This document shows, one piece after another, positions 15,124 through 24,065 of a stretch of 64,000 bases of DNA. The position numbers were made by a program, and so were the translations under genes. Under the pieces are notes generated by a model. The model did not search any database. It had not been told where the DNA came from and saw only the letters and a list, made by a program, of their open reading frames with translations. Each line of letters begins with the position of its first letter. Position 1 is the stretch's first letter. Source of the stretch: Pandoraea pneumonica (GTDB lineage Bacteria; Pseudomonadota; Gammaproteobacteria; Burkholderiales; Burkholderiaceae); NCBI RefSeq assembly GCF_902459645.1, contig NZ_CABPSK010000003.1, positions 62,001-126,000 of the forward strand, given 5' to 3'.

Positions 15124-16647
15124 TCAGAAGCGCGTTTCGCGCGCGGCACGCAGGAAGTTATCGAGCACCGGCGTGCAATCCAGAAACTCCGGACCACCCG
15201 CACGGTGAAACTCCGGATGCCATTGCAGGCCCATCACGAACGGTGCCTTGCGATAACGAATCGCCTCCACCACACCATCCTCCGCACACACGGCCTCGAC
15301 GCTTAGGTCGCGCCCCAGTGTCTTCACCGATTGGTGGTGAATCGAGTTCACGATCGGCACATCGACCGGGCCGAGCATCTGCGCAAGCGACGAGCCTTCG
15401 GTGAAGGTCAGCGTGTGACGGTTGTGCTCGTACGTTTCGGTCACGTGCGGAATGGCTTCGGGCAAGTCGGTGGCAATGTCCTGATGCAGCGTGCCGCCAA
15501 ACGCCACGTTAATGAGCTGGCAGCCCCGGCACACCCCGAGAATCGGTTTGCCCTGCTCGACGAACTCGTGCAGCAGTTCCAGTTCGTACATGTCACGCAT
15601 GCGGTCGCCCTGCCATTCGTGGCGCGTGGCGACTTCCGAGTACGTGAGCGGCGCAACGTCTGCCCCGCCCTGCAACACCAGGCCGTCGAGATGCTTGGCG
15701 TAATCGTGCAAACGGATGTGACTGGGGTGCAATTGCCCTTGCGTGTCGACCGTCGGAATCATGAACACCAGCACGTCGCGCGACATCACCCAGTGAGCGA
15801 TCGACTCTTCGAGGTATTGCAGCGTTTTGCTGCGCAACCCCTTGTTACCGGGCTCCGGATGGAAGATACGCGCGGAGATGCCGATCTTGAGCGTGCGCTG
15901 TGTGATGCGTTGACCCGCACGGTCGTACCACGCACGGAAACGCGCACCGACGATACGGCGCAGCACCGACCACGGCGAGTCGCCCGCCTGAAGATACGAC
16001 GGCGCGCCGCCCATCGACGCAGGACTGCCGGGGCGCGGTGCGCCGCCGCCGAAGGTTGGTTGATGGGGAGGCTCGCCGCCGCCAGAGCCGCCGGAACCAC
16101 TTGCGCCTGCTGGCGCAGTACCGCCTGTGGCGGCAGATGCTGCCGCACCGGTCGCCCCCGCTTGAGTGGATGACGCGCTCGCGCCAGCATCAATCGTTCC
16201 GCCCGCGCTACCCACGCCAGCGGCCTTAACGTCTTCACGCGACGCGGCGGCCGACGGTGCACCGATGGGGTTGCTGTCGGACGCGACTTCGGCAACCGAT
16301 TTCTGGCTGACTGCCGGTGTCGATGGCGTCAAAGGCGTTGCAGGAGGCTGCGGTTTCTCTGCGCGCGCATCGGCGGAGGCGCCCGGTTCGGGCTGATGCA
16401 CCGGGCGCGTCAGCGTATCGGGATTGGGGGGCATCTCGGCAGAACCTTCCGCCGTGCCGCCCACCGGCTTGCCGGTCGCACGCGGCGACGCGGGCGTCGC
16501 GCCTTCGACGTACTCCGTCGACGTCGTCGATGTGCTCGACGATGACTCCGGCGTCACGGGCTTGGCTGCGCTCTTGCTCGCGCCGGTATCGGCTTCGGGG
16601 GACTTGGGGGGCTGTTGCGGCGATTTCGGATCTTGAGCGTCGGTCAT
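15124..16647 (-). CDS. class I glutamine amidotransferase-like hydrolase (peptidase C26, PuuD-like) with long disordered N terminus
   Basis: A 507-aa protein. Residues from about 252 form a gamma-glutamyl-GABA hydrolase-like domain. LVLQGGADVAP is followed by the nucleophile elbow GVCRGCQ with Cys373, and LQWHPEF supplies His477 and Glu479, so the triad is complete. Residues 1-225 are low-complexity Ala/Ser/Pro/Gly/Thr with no predicted structure and no signal peptide. PuuD itself is about 250 aa, so half the protein is extension. The enzyme would cleave gamma-glutamyl amide bonds in polyamine breakdown or a related pathway. It is monocistronic, and the start at 16647 is the first ATG of the frame. 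The role of the tail is unknown. Confidence 0.85.
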   Translation of the reverse strand: MTDAQDPKSPQQPPKSPEADTGASKSAAKPVTPESSSSTSTTSTEYVEGATPASPRATGKPVGGTAEGSAEMPPNPDTLTRPVHQPEPGASADARAEKPQPPATPLTPSTPAVSQKSVAEVASDSNPIGAPSAAASREDVKAAGVGSAGGTIDAGASASSTQAGATGAAASAATGGTAPAGASGSGGSGGGEPPHQPTFGGGAPRPGSPASMGGAPSYLQAGDSPWSVLRRIVGARFRAWYDRAGQRITQRTLKIGISARIFHPEPGNKGLRSKTLQYLEESIAHWVMSRDVLVFMIPTVDTQGQLHPSHIRLHDYAKHLDGLVLQGGADVAPLTYSEVATRHEWQGDRMRDMYELELLHEFVEQGKPILGVCRGCQLINVAFGGTLHQDIATDLPEAIPHVTETYEHNRHTLTFTEGSSLAQMLGPVDVPIVNSIHHQSVKTLGRDLSVEAVCAEDGVVEAIRYRKAPFVMGLQWHPEFHRAGGPEFLDCTPVLDNFLRAARETRF

Positions 16648-16977
16648 ATTGGCTTTGGGATGCGTCCGCTAGAAGAGGGAAAGTGGGTAGACCATGGCGA
16701 CCGGCAAATTATCCCGCCGCCCTTGTGACGTCGCAACCGCGAAACTTGTCCGGCCATCCGGTGCTGCGCCAGACATCGCGCGTCGATGAAACCGTCGCGT
16801 CGCCATGATGTCGAAGTCATTTGTAACGCAAAGTGCGTGACCATGCCTACCAGCAAGAAAGTTCGCTTGCGCGTATCATTCTCAACACTTTGAACGATGT
16901 TATACGACGTTTGCGTCGGTTCGGCACGCAATTCTGCAAAACCGCCCCGTATTGACGTCTGTTTTTGGAGTCTGCAA
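16648..16977. other. divergent intergenic region, C26 hydrolase and ykvA-like gene
   Basis: 330 bp with no gene I can support. It must hold two divergent promoters. A TTATAC element near 16899-16904 could be a -10 box for the rightward gene, but no good -35 accompanies it. Confidence 0.4.
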
Positions 16978-17259
16978 GTGAAACGATTTCTGCGCCTGTG
17001 GCAAGTGGCCCGCCACGATTTCCGCATCCTCTGGCACGCCGTGCGCGACCCACGCCGTCCGCGCTGGCTGCTGCCCGCCGTGGCTGCGCTGGTCGTCTAT
17101 CTGCTCAGCCCCTTCGACCTGATTCCCGACTTCATCCCGGTTTTCGGTCTACTCGACGACGTGGTCATCATCGGCATGGTGGTGCACTGGCTGGTAGGAC
17201 GCCTGCCCGCCGACTTGCGCGAGGATGCGCGCGCCCATGTGTTCACACAACGCGCCTGA
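16978..17259 (+). CDS. YkvA/DUF1232 family small membrane protein
   Basis: A 93-aa protein of the DUF1232 family. The diagnostic segment is LVVYLLSPFDLIPDFIPVFG, which includes SPFDLIPDFIP, followed by LLDDVVIIGMVVHWL. Two hydrophobic stretches (about residues 35-55 and 60-78) suggest a small inner-membrane protein. I choose the GTG at 16978 because GGAG ends 7 nt before it; a longer reading from an ATG at 16897 has no ribosome-binding site and no family resemblance. Family function is unknown. It is monocistronic, with a bidirectional terminator after it. Confidence 0.8.
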   Translation: MKRFLRLWQVARHDFRILWHAVRDPRRPRWLLPAVAALVVYLLSPFDLIPDFIPVFGLLDDVVIIGMVVHWLVGRLPADLREDARAHVFTQRA

Positions 17260-17281
17260 GCGCTAGCGGTCGCGGCAACAA

Positions 17282-17308
17282 AAAAGGGACGCCTCGGCGT
17301 CCCTTTTC
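17282..17308. terminator. bidirectional intrinsic terminator
   Basis: AAAAGGGACGCC-TC-GGCGTCCCTTTT forms a GC-rich stem with A and T runs on either side. It lies between the convergent ykvA-like and quinone reductase genes and can end transcripts from both. Confidence 0.88.
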
Positions 17309-17336
17309 CTTTTCTAGCCAATGATCCGTCAACCAG

Positions 17337-18311
17337 TTACGGCATCAGCAGCGTCGAACCCGTGGTCTTGCGCCCTTCGAGATCGCGATGCGCCTGCGCG
17401 ACGTCGGCCAACGCATAACGCTGATTGACTTCGATCTTCACCGTCCCCTTAGCAACGACATCGAACAGTTCGTTCGCGGTGGCTTCCAGATCCGCACGCT
17501 TGGCCGTGTAGTTGAACAAAGTCGGACGCGTGAAGAACAGCGAGCCACGCGACACCAGATCGGCGGTGTTGATCTGCGTGACCGGCCCCGACGCATTCCC
17601 GAAATTCACCATCGTACCCAGCGGGCGCAGACAGTCGAGCGAACCGATGAAGGTGTCTTTGCCGATCGAGTCGTACACCACCGGCACGCCTTCGCCGCCC
17701 GTGATTTCCTTCACGCGTTCGACGAAGTTCTCGCGTGTGTAGACGATCGGATGGTCGCAACCGTGCTGGCGCACCAGCGCCGCCTTCTCGTCGGAGCCCA
17801 CGGTGCCGATGACCGTCGCACCCAGTGCCTTGGCCCATTGGCACACGATCAGGCCCACGCCACCGGCGGCGGCATGAATCAGAATCGTGTCGCCAGCCTT
17901 CACCGGGTACGTGCGGCGCAGCAGATATTGCGCCGTCATGCCTTGCAGCATCATGGCCGCGGCCTGATCGTCGGTGATGGCATCGGGCACGCGCACGAGC
18001 GGTGCGGCGGGCATGACGCGCGCCTGCGAATAAGCGCCGCACGGACGGCTCGCATAGGCGACGCGATCGCCGGGTTTCACATGCGTGACGCCCTCACCCA
18101 CCGCTTCGACCACACCCGCGGCTTCCATGCCGAGGCCTGCGGGCAGCGGCTGCGGATAGAGGCCCGTGCGGAAATACACGTCGATATAGTTCAGCCCGAC
18201 CGCGTTGTGGCGCACACGCGCCTCGCCCGGCCCCGGCTCACCCACTTGCACGTCGACGTACTGCATCACTTCCGGGCCGCCGTTCGTTTCGATACGGATC
18301 GCTTTTGTCAT
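17337..18311 (-). CDS. qor: NADPH:quinone oxidoreductase (zinc-independent MDR)
   Basis: A 324-aa medium-chain reductase of the quinone oxidoreductase type. It has the GroES-like N-terminal domain (NAVGLNYIDVYFRTGLYP), the nucleotide-binding motif HAAAGGVGLIVCQWAKALG and the late segment VVYDSIGKDTF. The zinc ligands of alcohol dehydrogenases are missing, as expected for QOR. It reduces quinones or electrophilic alkenals with NADPH in the cytoplasm. It is the last of three leftward genes (SDR, mgsA, qor) with gaps of 15 and 67 bp, so cotranscription is likely. The grouping with methylglyoxal synthase hints at carbonyl stress handling, which is an inference. Confidence 0.88.
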   Translation of the reverse strand: MTKAIRIETNGGPEVMQYVDVQVGEPGPGEARVRHNAVGLNYIDVYFRTGLYPQPLPAGLGMEAAGVVEAVGEGVTHVKPGDRVAYASRPCGAYSQARVMPAAPLVRVPDAITDDQAAAMMLQGMTAQYLLRRTYPVKAGDTILIHAAAGGVGLIVCQWAKALGATVIGTVGSDEKAALVRQHGCDHPIVYTRENFVERVKEITGGEGVPVVYDSIGKDTFIGSLDCLRPLGTMVNFGNASGPVTQINTADLVSRGSLFFTRPTLFNYTAKRADLEATANELFDVVAKGTVKIEVNQRYALADVAQAHRDLEGRKTTGSTLLMP

Positions 18312-18378
18312 CCTCGCTCCTTAAGACTTTTGGTGTGTCGCTTTGGGGTGTGTCGATGGCTTACCGGCCGTGCGCCAA

Positions 18379-18798
18379 TTACTTGGGTTGCGCCGCCAGC
18401 CGAATGATCAACTGTTCGAGCAGCAACCGCGCCGTCGAGCTATTCGTGGCGCACGGCACGTTGTGCACGTCGCACGCGCGCACGAGCGCGTTGATGTCCG
18501 GTTCGTGCGGTTGCGGCGTCATCGGGTCGCGCAGGAACAGCACCATGTCGACGCGCCCTTCGGCCAGTTGGGCGCCGATTTGCAAGTCGCCGCCGTGCGG
18601 GCCCGAAAGCTTGCGCTCGACCTCAAGGCCCAGTTCCGTGGCAATGCGTCCGCCCGTCGTGCCGGTGGCGACGAGATCGCACTGACGCAGCACGTCCACG
18701 TAGTCGCGCGCGACGGCGAGAATTTCATCTTTCTTTTTGTCGTGCGCGATAAGGGCAATACGAACCTTCGGAACGCTTGTGACGCTGGATACGGTCAT
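18379..18798 (-). CDS. mgsA: methylglyoxal synthase
   Basis: A 139-aa enzyme that converts dihydroxyacetone phosphate to methylglyoxal and phosphate, a bypass that relieves phosphosugar build-up. The N-terminal [14 protein letters not shown], the phosphate-binding ATGTTGGRI and [13 protein letters not shown] motifs and the catalytic aspartate in [14 protein letters not shown] are all present. The length is close to the E. coli enzyme (152 aa). It lies 15 bp downstream of the SDR gene and 67 bp upstream of qor, in one likely operon. Confidence 0.93.
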   Translation of the reverse strand: MTVSSVTSVPKVRIALIAHDKKKDEILAVARDYVDVLRQCDLVATGTTGGRIATELGLEVERKLSGPHGGDLQIGAQLAEGRVDMVLFLRDPMTPQPHEPDINALVRACDVHNVPCATNSSTARLLLEQLIIRLAAQPK

Positions 18799-18813
18799 GT
18801 GGGAAGTCTCTGC

Positions 18814-19593
18814 CTAGAAAGTGCCGGGGTAAGCGCCGCCGTCGATCAGGACGTTTTGCCCGGTGATGTAGCCTGCCTGCGCGCTGCACAGGAATGCGCA
18901 CGTTGCGCCGAATTCGTCCGGCTGCCCGAACCGACGCGCCGGAATCGCCGCCGCACGCTTCGCACGCGCTTCGTCGACCGACTGCCCGCTCTTGTCGGCC
19001 CACGCTTTCATCGTGCCCGCCAGACGGTCGGTATCGAACGCGCCGGGCAGCAGATTGTTGATCGTGACGTTATGACCGACCGTCGTGCGCGATAACCCCG
19101 CGACAAAGCCCGTCAGGCCCGAACGCGCACCGTTCGAGAGCCCGAGGATGTCGATGGGGGCCTTCACCGCCGAGGAGGTGATGTTCACGATACGCCCGAA
19201 CTGGCGCGCGATCATGCCGTCCACCGTCGCTTTGATCAGCTCGATGGGGGTGAGCATGTTGGCGTCCAGCGCACGAATCCAGTCGTCGCGCTGCCAGTCG
19301 CGGAAGTCGCCCGGGGGCGGGCCGCCCGCGTTAGTCACGAGGATGTCGGGTTGCGGGCATGCGGCGAGCGCCTGTGCACGGCCTTCTGGCGTGGTGATGT
19401 CGCAGACGACTGCCGTCACTTTCACGCCCGCCGATGCGCGGATGGCGTCTGCGGCCTCATTCAACGCCGCCGCGGTGCGCGCCACGATCACCACATCGGC
19501 GCCCGCCTCGGCCAATGCTTGCGCGCAAGCACGCCCAAGCCCCTTGCTCGCACCGCACACCAGCGCCGTGCGGCCCTTGATTCCCAGATCCAT
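18814..19593 (-). CDS. SDR-family protein with non-canonical active site
   Basis: A 259-aa SDR fold. The cofactor motif is CGASKGLG instead of TGxxxGxG, the NAG motif is LVTNAGG and the serine is in NITSSAV. The position of the YxxxK catalytic pair reads SNGAR, with Ser for Tyr and Arg for Lys. Substrate turnover by the usual proton relay is therefore doubtful. A FabG-like subgroup lacking the tetrad is known from family databases (from memory). The C-terminal YITGQNVLIDGGAYPGTF is normal. It is first in the operon with mgsA and qor. Its start is at 19593, with a downstream rightward gene (upp) in divergent orientation. Confidence 0.82.
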   Translation of the reverse strand: MDLGIKGRTALVCGASKGLGRACAQALAEAGADVVIVARTAAALNEAADAIRASAGVKVTAVVCDITTPEGRAQALAACPQPDILVTNAGGPPPGDFRDWQRDDWIRALDANMLTPIELIKATVDGMIARQFGRIVNITSSAVKAPIDILGLSNGARSGLTGFVAGLSRTTVGHNVTINNLLPGAFDTDRLAGTMKAWADKSGQSVDEARAKRAAAIPARRFGQPDEFGATCAFLCSAQAGYITGQNVLIDGGAYPGTF

Positions 19594-19827
19594 GGTTCAA
19601 CCTTCCGAATAAGTAGCGACGCCGTCGCGAATTCGTGGAAATACGGCCCTGCGAGCCGTCTCGCAGCGATTCTAAGGGAATCGGGCGACGGCCGCTGACG
19701 CCCGGCCTGATGTCCGGCATTTCAGGCCAGCCATGGGTGCCAAGCGTCGAAAGGCGGACCGCCGTCGCCTGCATCGGCTAAAATCGCGGCCATGCGGGCC
19801 ACACCGGCCCTGCCTCAGAATGCTGCC

Positions 19828-20478
19828 ATGAAACAAGACAATCGCTTCCCGAATCTCTATATCTGCGATCACCCGCTGATCCAGCACAAGCTCTCGCACA
19901 TGCGCGACAAGGAAACCTCGACGCGCACGTTCCGCGGCCTGCTGCGCGAGATCACCTTGCTCATGGGCTATGAAATCACGCGCGACCTGCCGCTCACGAC
20001 CGAGCGCATCGACACGCCCATGGTCACCATGGACGCCCCCGTCATCGCCGGTAAGAAACTGGCCATCGTGCCGGTGCTGCGCGCAGGCGTCGGCATGAGC
20101 GACGGGCTGCTCGATCTGGTGCCCTCGGCCCGCGTGGGCCATATCGGCGTGTATCGCGACGAACAACATCGTCCGGTGGAATATCTGGTGCGCCTGCCCG
20201 ATGTGACCGACCGCCGCTTCATTCTGTGCGATCCGATGGTGGCCACGGGCTACTCGGCCGTGCACGCGGTGGACGTGCTGCGCAAGCGCGGCGTGGAAGA
20301 AGAGAACATCGCGTTCCTCGCGCTCGTGGCCGCGCCCGAAGGTGTGAAGGTGCTGCACGACGCGCATCCGGGCGTGAAGCTCTACGTGGCGTCGCTCGAC
20401 GAGCGCCTGGACGATCACGCCTACATCATCCCGGGTCTGGGCGATGCAGGCGACCGTCTGTTCGGCACGAAAAACTGA
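19828..20478 (+). CDS. upp: uracil phosphoribosyltransferase
   Basis: A 216-aa enzyme making UMP from uracil and PRPP in pyrimidine salvage. It has [20 protein letters not shown] at the N terminus, the PRPP-loop [11 protein letters not shown], and the uracil-contacting C terminus [16 protein letters not shown]. The ATG at 19828 matches the family start; an ATG 36 bp upstream adds unrelated residues. A TAAAAT at 19779-19784 could be the -10 element. It is monocistronic and converges with the DMT exporter gene. Confidence 0.95.
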   Translation: MKQDNRFPNLYICDHPLIQHKLSHMRDKETSTRTFRGLLREITLLMGYEITRDLPLTTERIDTPMVTMDAPVIAGKKLAIVPVLRAGVGMSDGLLDLVPSARVGHIGVYRDEQHRPVEYLVRLPDVTDRRFILCDPMVATGYSAVHAVDVLRKRGVEEENIAFLALVAAPEGVKVLHDAHPGVKLYVASLDERLDDHAYIIPGLGDAGDRLFGTKN

Positions 20479-20502
20479 GTTTGCGATGAAGGATCAACGC
20501 GC

Positions 20503-21420
20503 CTAACGACGCTTACGGCGCGTGGCCATCGCCACCCCGATGGCCGCGAGCACCATGCCGCCCCACGCCAGCGGCGGCATGTGCTCACCGACCATGACCC
20601 ACGCCGCGAGCGCGGCCGCGGGCGGCACGAGGAAGAACAGCGCTGAGACGCGCGACGCTTCGCCGCGCCGGATCATGGCGAGCAACAGCGAGATGGCTAC
20701 GATCGAGTTGCCGATGACAAGGTAGACGAGCGAGAGCCCGAGCTGCCAATTCCACGTGACATGCATCGGTTCGAGCCACCACGCGAGCGGCAACGTGGCC
20801 GCAAAGCCGACGGCGTATTGCACGAGATTCGACGTAATCGGGTGCTGCCCGACGCCGAAGCGCTTCTCGTACAACGTGCCGCAGGTAATCGCGCCCAGTG
20901 CGATAAACGTGAGCAGCAAGCCCAGCGACGACGTCGCCTCCACCGCCGAGCGCGCCACGATCACCAGCGCCGCCCCCGCCAAGCCCAGCCCCAGACCGAT
21001 CCAGTTCATGCCGCTCACACGCTCGCCGACCAAATGCGGCACGGCCAGCGCGACGAGAATCGGTTGCAGCGACGTAATCAACGCCACACTGCCCGCCGAG
21101 ACGCCAAGGCGCAGCGCCAGGTACGTCATGCTGAAGTACAACGCTTGTATCAGCAGGCCGATGACGATGAGATGGCCCCACGCGGCGGCAGTCTTCGGCA
21201 AAGGCGGGCGCATCACGATCGCTAGCGGCGCGAGGACCACCAGCACGAATCCGTAACGCAGCGCGAGGAACGTGAGCGGATCGGCGTAAGCCAGCCCGAT
21301 TTTGGCGACGGTAAAGCCGACCGACCACAGAAACAGGAAGATCAACGGTGCGGCGCGCAGCCACAGCGGATCGTGAGCGACGCCGGTACGCACCGGCTCA
21401 AGCGACGATTTCAGAGACAT
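20503..21420 (-). CDS. EamA/DMT-family transporter
   Basis: A 305-aa inner-membrane protein with about ten hydrophobic segments forming two EamA repeats (about residues 20-150 and 160-300). The first repeat contains FLALRYGFVLVVLAP and the second MVGEHMPPLAWGGMVLAA. It ends in a basic RRKRR tail on the cytoplasmic side. Family members export amino acids or metabolites, or act as drug and nucleotide-sugar carriers; no substrate can be read from the sequence. It is monocistronic. Confidence 0.88.
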   Translation of the reverse strand: MSLKSSLEPVRTGVAHDPLWLRAAPLIFLFLWSVGFTVAKIGLAYADPLTFLALRYGFVLVVLAPLAIVMRPPLPKTAAAWGHLIVIGLLIQALYFSMTYLALRLGVSAGSVALITSLQPILVALAVPHLVGERVSGMNWIGLGLGLAGAALVIVARSAVEATSSLGLLLTFIALGAITCGTLYEKRFGVGQHPITSNLVQYAVGFAATLPLAWWLEPMHVTWNWQLGLSLVYLVIGNSIVAISLLLAMIRRGEASRVSALFFLVPPAAALAAWVMVGEHMPPLAWGGMVLAAIGVAMATRRKRR

Positions 21421-21493
21421 CGGGAAGCGCAGACTCCTTCATTGTTATTGTTGTCGTGCGTGATGCGTGATCCGGGTATGACGTATGACCGAG

Positions 21494-23080
21494 CTATCGG
21501 CGGCGATTCCCACCGAAAATGCTACCGAGTACACCCCGGACGATCTCGCGGCCCAACTGACTGCCGATCGTGCGTGCCGTGCTCTTGACCATGGCGTCGA
21601 TCGGGGTGTCTTTGCGGCTGGTGCCGCGCGCCCCAGTACCGCCACTGCTCCCCCCGAGCAAACCGCCGAGCGAATCTTTCACCGCGTCGAGCAGTCCGCC
21701 CCCGGACGCCTCACCGCTCGCCGGGGCGCCAGCGGCATCCGATTGCTTGTCCTGTGTCCGGCCGACCAGCTTTTCGTAAGCGGATTCGCGATCGACGGCG
21801 GTTTCATACACCCCCGCCACTAGCGAGCTCGCCATCAACGCCTGCCGCTCCTGCGGCGTAATCGGCCCAATGCGCGACGCCGGCGGCGCGATGTACGCCC
21901 GCTCGGTAATCGCCGGGCGGCCCTTCTCGTCGAGCAACGACACCAGCGCCTCACCGACGCCTAGCTCGCCAATCACTTTCTCGATATCCAGCGACGGGTT
22001 CGCGCGCATCGTCTGTGCGGCCACCTTCACCGCCTTCTGATCGCGCGGGGAATACGCCCGCAGCGCATGCTGCACGCGGTTGCCCAACTGACCAAGCACC
22101 GTGTCGGGCACGTCGACCGGATTCTGCGTGACGAAATACACGCCGACACCCTTCGAACGAATCAGGCGAACCATTTGCTCGATGCGCTCAAGCAACGCTT
22201 TCGGCGCCTCGTTGAAGAGCAGATGCGCCTCGTCGAAGAAGAACACCAGCTTCGGCTTATCGGGATCGCCCACTTCAGGCAGCCGCTCGAACAATTCCGC
22301 CAGCAGCCACAGCAGGAACGTGCCGTAGATGCGCGGTGCGGTCAGCAGTTTGTCGGCCGCGAGGATGTTGACGATGCCGCGCCCTTGCGCGTCCGTCTGC
22401 ATGAAGTCGTCGATGTTGAGCATCGGCTCGCCGAAGAACTTGTCGGCCCCCTGCTGCTCCAGCGCCAACAGCCCGCGCTGGATCGCGCCGACCGACGCGG
22501 CCGAGATATTGCCGTACTGCGTGGTGAAGCTCGACGCGTTATCGCCCACGTGCTGAAGCATCGCGCGCAGGTCTTTGCTGTCGAGCAGCAACAGGCCGTT
22601 GTCGTCGGCAATCTTGAATACAAGGTTGAGCACGCCGGTCTGCGTCTCGTTCAGCCCCAGCAGGCGTGCCAGCAGCAGCGGCCCGAGATCGGAGACGGTC
22701 GCGCGCACCGGGTGCCCCTGTTCGCCGAACACATCCCATAAGGTGGCGGGGCTGCCGTGCCAGTCGGGCGTCTCGAAGCCCAGATTGGCAATGCGCTCTT
22801 TGAGCTTGGGGGTTTCGACGCCCGGCTGGGTGATGCCGGTCAGGTCGCCCTTCACGTCGGCAAGAAAGACCGGCACGCCGATATCCGAGAACGCCTGCGC
22901 GATGACTTGCAGCGTGACGGTCTTGCCGGTGCCGGTGGCGCCGGTGATCAGGCCGTGGCGGTTGCCCATGGCGGGCAGCAACCCGAGCAGGTGTTCGGTG
23001 TTACGGGCGATGACCAGCGAGTCGTTCGAAGGAGAGGCGGGGGACGGCGACGCTTGCGGCGGCGCGGGCTTCTTGGGCAT
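21494..23080 (-). CDS. HerA-like ATPase (DUF853, YjgR family)
   Basis: A 528-aa P-loop ATPase. Walker A is GATGTGKT at residues 47-54; Walker B is [12 protein letters not shown]. The segments [20 protein letters not shown] and [18 protein letters not shown] identify the E. coli YjgR/DUF853 group, related to HerA/FtsK hexamers. The N-terminal 20 residues are Pro/Ser-rich, and a disordered Gly/Ser stretch (about 470-500) precedes the last helix. The ATG at 23080 has GAGG about 7 nt upstream; an upstream extension of 21 codons looks non-coding. Cellular role is unsettled; DNA-translocating activity is inferred from fold. Confidence 0.88.
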   Translation of the reverse strand: MPKKPAPPQASPSPASPSNDSLVIARNTEHLLGLLPAMGNRHGLITGATGTGKTVTLQVIAQAFSDIGVPVFLADVKGDLTGITQPGVETPKLKERIANLGFETPDWHGSPATLWDVFGEQGHPVRATVSDLGPLLLARLLGLNETQTGVLNLVFKIADDNGLLLLDSKDLRAMLQHVGDNASSFTTQYGNISAASVGAIQRGLLALEQQGADKFFGEPMLNIDDFMQTDAQGRGIVNILAADKLLTAPRIYGTFLLWLLAELFERLPEVGDPDKPKLVFFFDEAHLLFNEAPKALLERIEQMVRLIRSKGVGVYFVTQNPVDVPDTVLGQLGNRVQHALRAYSPRDQKAVKVAAQTMRANPSLDIEKVIGELGVGEALVSLLDEKGRPAITERAYIAPPASRIGPITPQERQALMASSLVAGVYETAVDRESAYEKLVGRTQDKQSDAAGAPASGEASGGGLLDAVKDSLGGLLGGSSGGTGARGTSRKDTPIDAMVKSTARTIGSQLGREIVRGVLGSIFGGNRRR

Positions 23081-23333
23081 GAGCGACCTCGGCAGTAGAC
23101 AACGGCGCGGGTCGTGACACGGCGCAGCAAACACCCGTGGCACGGTGCGGCGGCATGATAAAATTGCCTCCGATTATAGCGGCAGGTTGCCGCCCGGGCC
23201 GTCTCGGCTGGGGGCCCACCTGTCAAGCGCCCGCTGCCCACGGTGGCGGGCGCTCCCGTTTCAGAGCTTGGCCACGCGGGACTGCGGCGGCCGGCAGCAT
23301 ACTTAGCCGCAGTGCGGCACGACGGAGAATTTC

Positions 23334-24059
23334 ATGGCGGGTCATAGCAAATGGGCCAACATCAAACACAAGAAAGCGGCGGCGGATGCCAAGCGCGGTA
23401 AAGTCTGGACACGCCTGATCAAGGAAATCACCGTGGCGGCGCGTCTGGGCGGCGGTGACGCCGACAGCAACCCGCGCCTGCGTCTGGCCGTGGAAAAGGC
23501 GGCCGACGCCAACATGCCGAAGGACAACGTCAAGCGCGCGATCGATCGCGGCGTGGGCGGTCTGGACGGCGCGAACTACGAAGAAATTCGCTACGAAGGC
23601 TATGGCATCAACGGCGCGGCCGTGATCGTCGACACGATGACCGACAACCGCGTGCGTACCGTCGCGGAAGTGCGTCACGCCTTCTCGAAGTTCGGCGGCA
23701 ACATGGGCACCGACGGCTCGGTGGCCTTCCTGTTCACGCACTGCGGCCAGTTCCTGTTCTCGCCGGAAACGCCGGAAGACAAGCTCATGGAAGTGGCGCT
23801 GGACGCCGGTGCCGACGACGTCATCACCAACGACGACGGCAGCTTCGAAGTGATCTGCCCGCCCAACGACTTCCAGTCGGTCAAGACCCAGCTCGAAGCC
23901 GCTGGTCTGAAGGCCGAAGTCGCGGAAGTCACGATGAAACCGCAAACCGAAGTGGTCTTCACCGGCGACGACGCCGTGAAGATGCAAAAGCTGCTCGACG
24001 CGCTCGAAAACCTCGACGACGTGCAGGAAGTCTTTACCAACGCCGTCATCGAGGAATAA
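23334..24059 (+). CDS. yebC: YebC/PmpR-family protein
   Basis: A 241-aa three-domain protein beginning [20 protein letters not shown], the strict signature of the family. Members act as transcriptional regulators (PmpR) and, as shown more recently, as translation factors helping ribosomes stalled at proline-rich stretches. The acidic cleft motifs and RAIDRGVG are present. A GGAG-like site precedes the ATG. It is followed by purD after only 6 bp, so the two are cotranscribed, an arrangement common in beta-proteobacteria. Confidence 0.95.
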   Translation: MAGHSKWANIKHKKAAADAKRGKVWTRLIKEITVAARLGGGDADSNPRLRLAVEKAADANMPKDNVKRAIDRGVGGLDGANYEEIRYEGYGINGAAVIVDTMTDNRVRTVAEVRHAFSKFGGNMGTDGSVAFLFTHCGQFLFSPETPEDKLMEVALDAGADDVITNDDGSFEVICPPNDFQSVKTQLEAAGLKAEVAEVTMKPQTEVVFTGDDAVKMQKLLDALENLDDVQEVFTNAVIEE

Positions 24060-24065
24060 ACAAGC

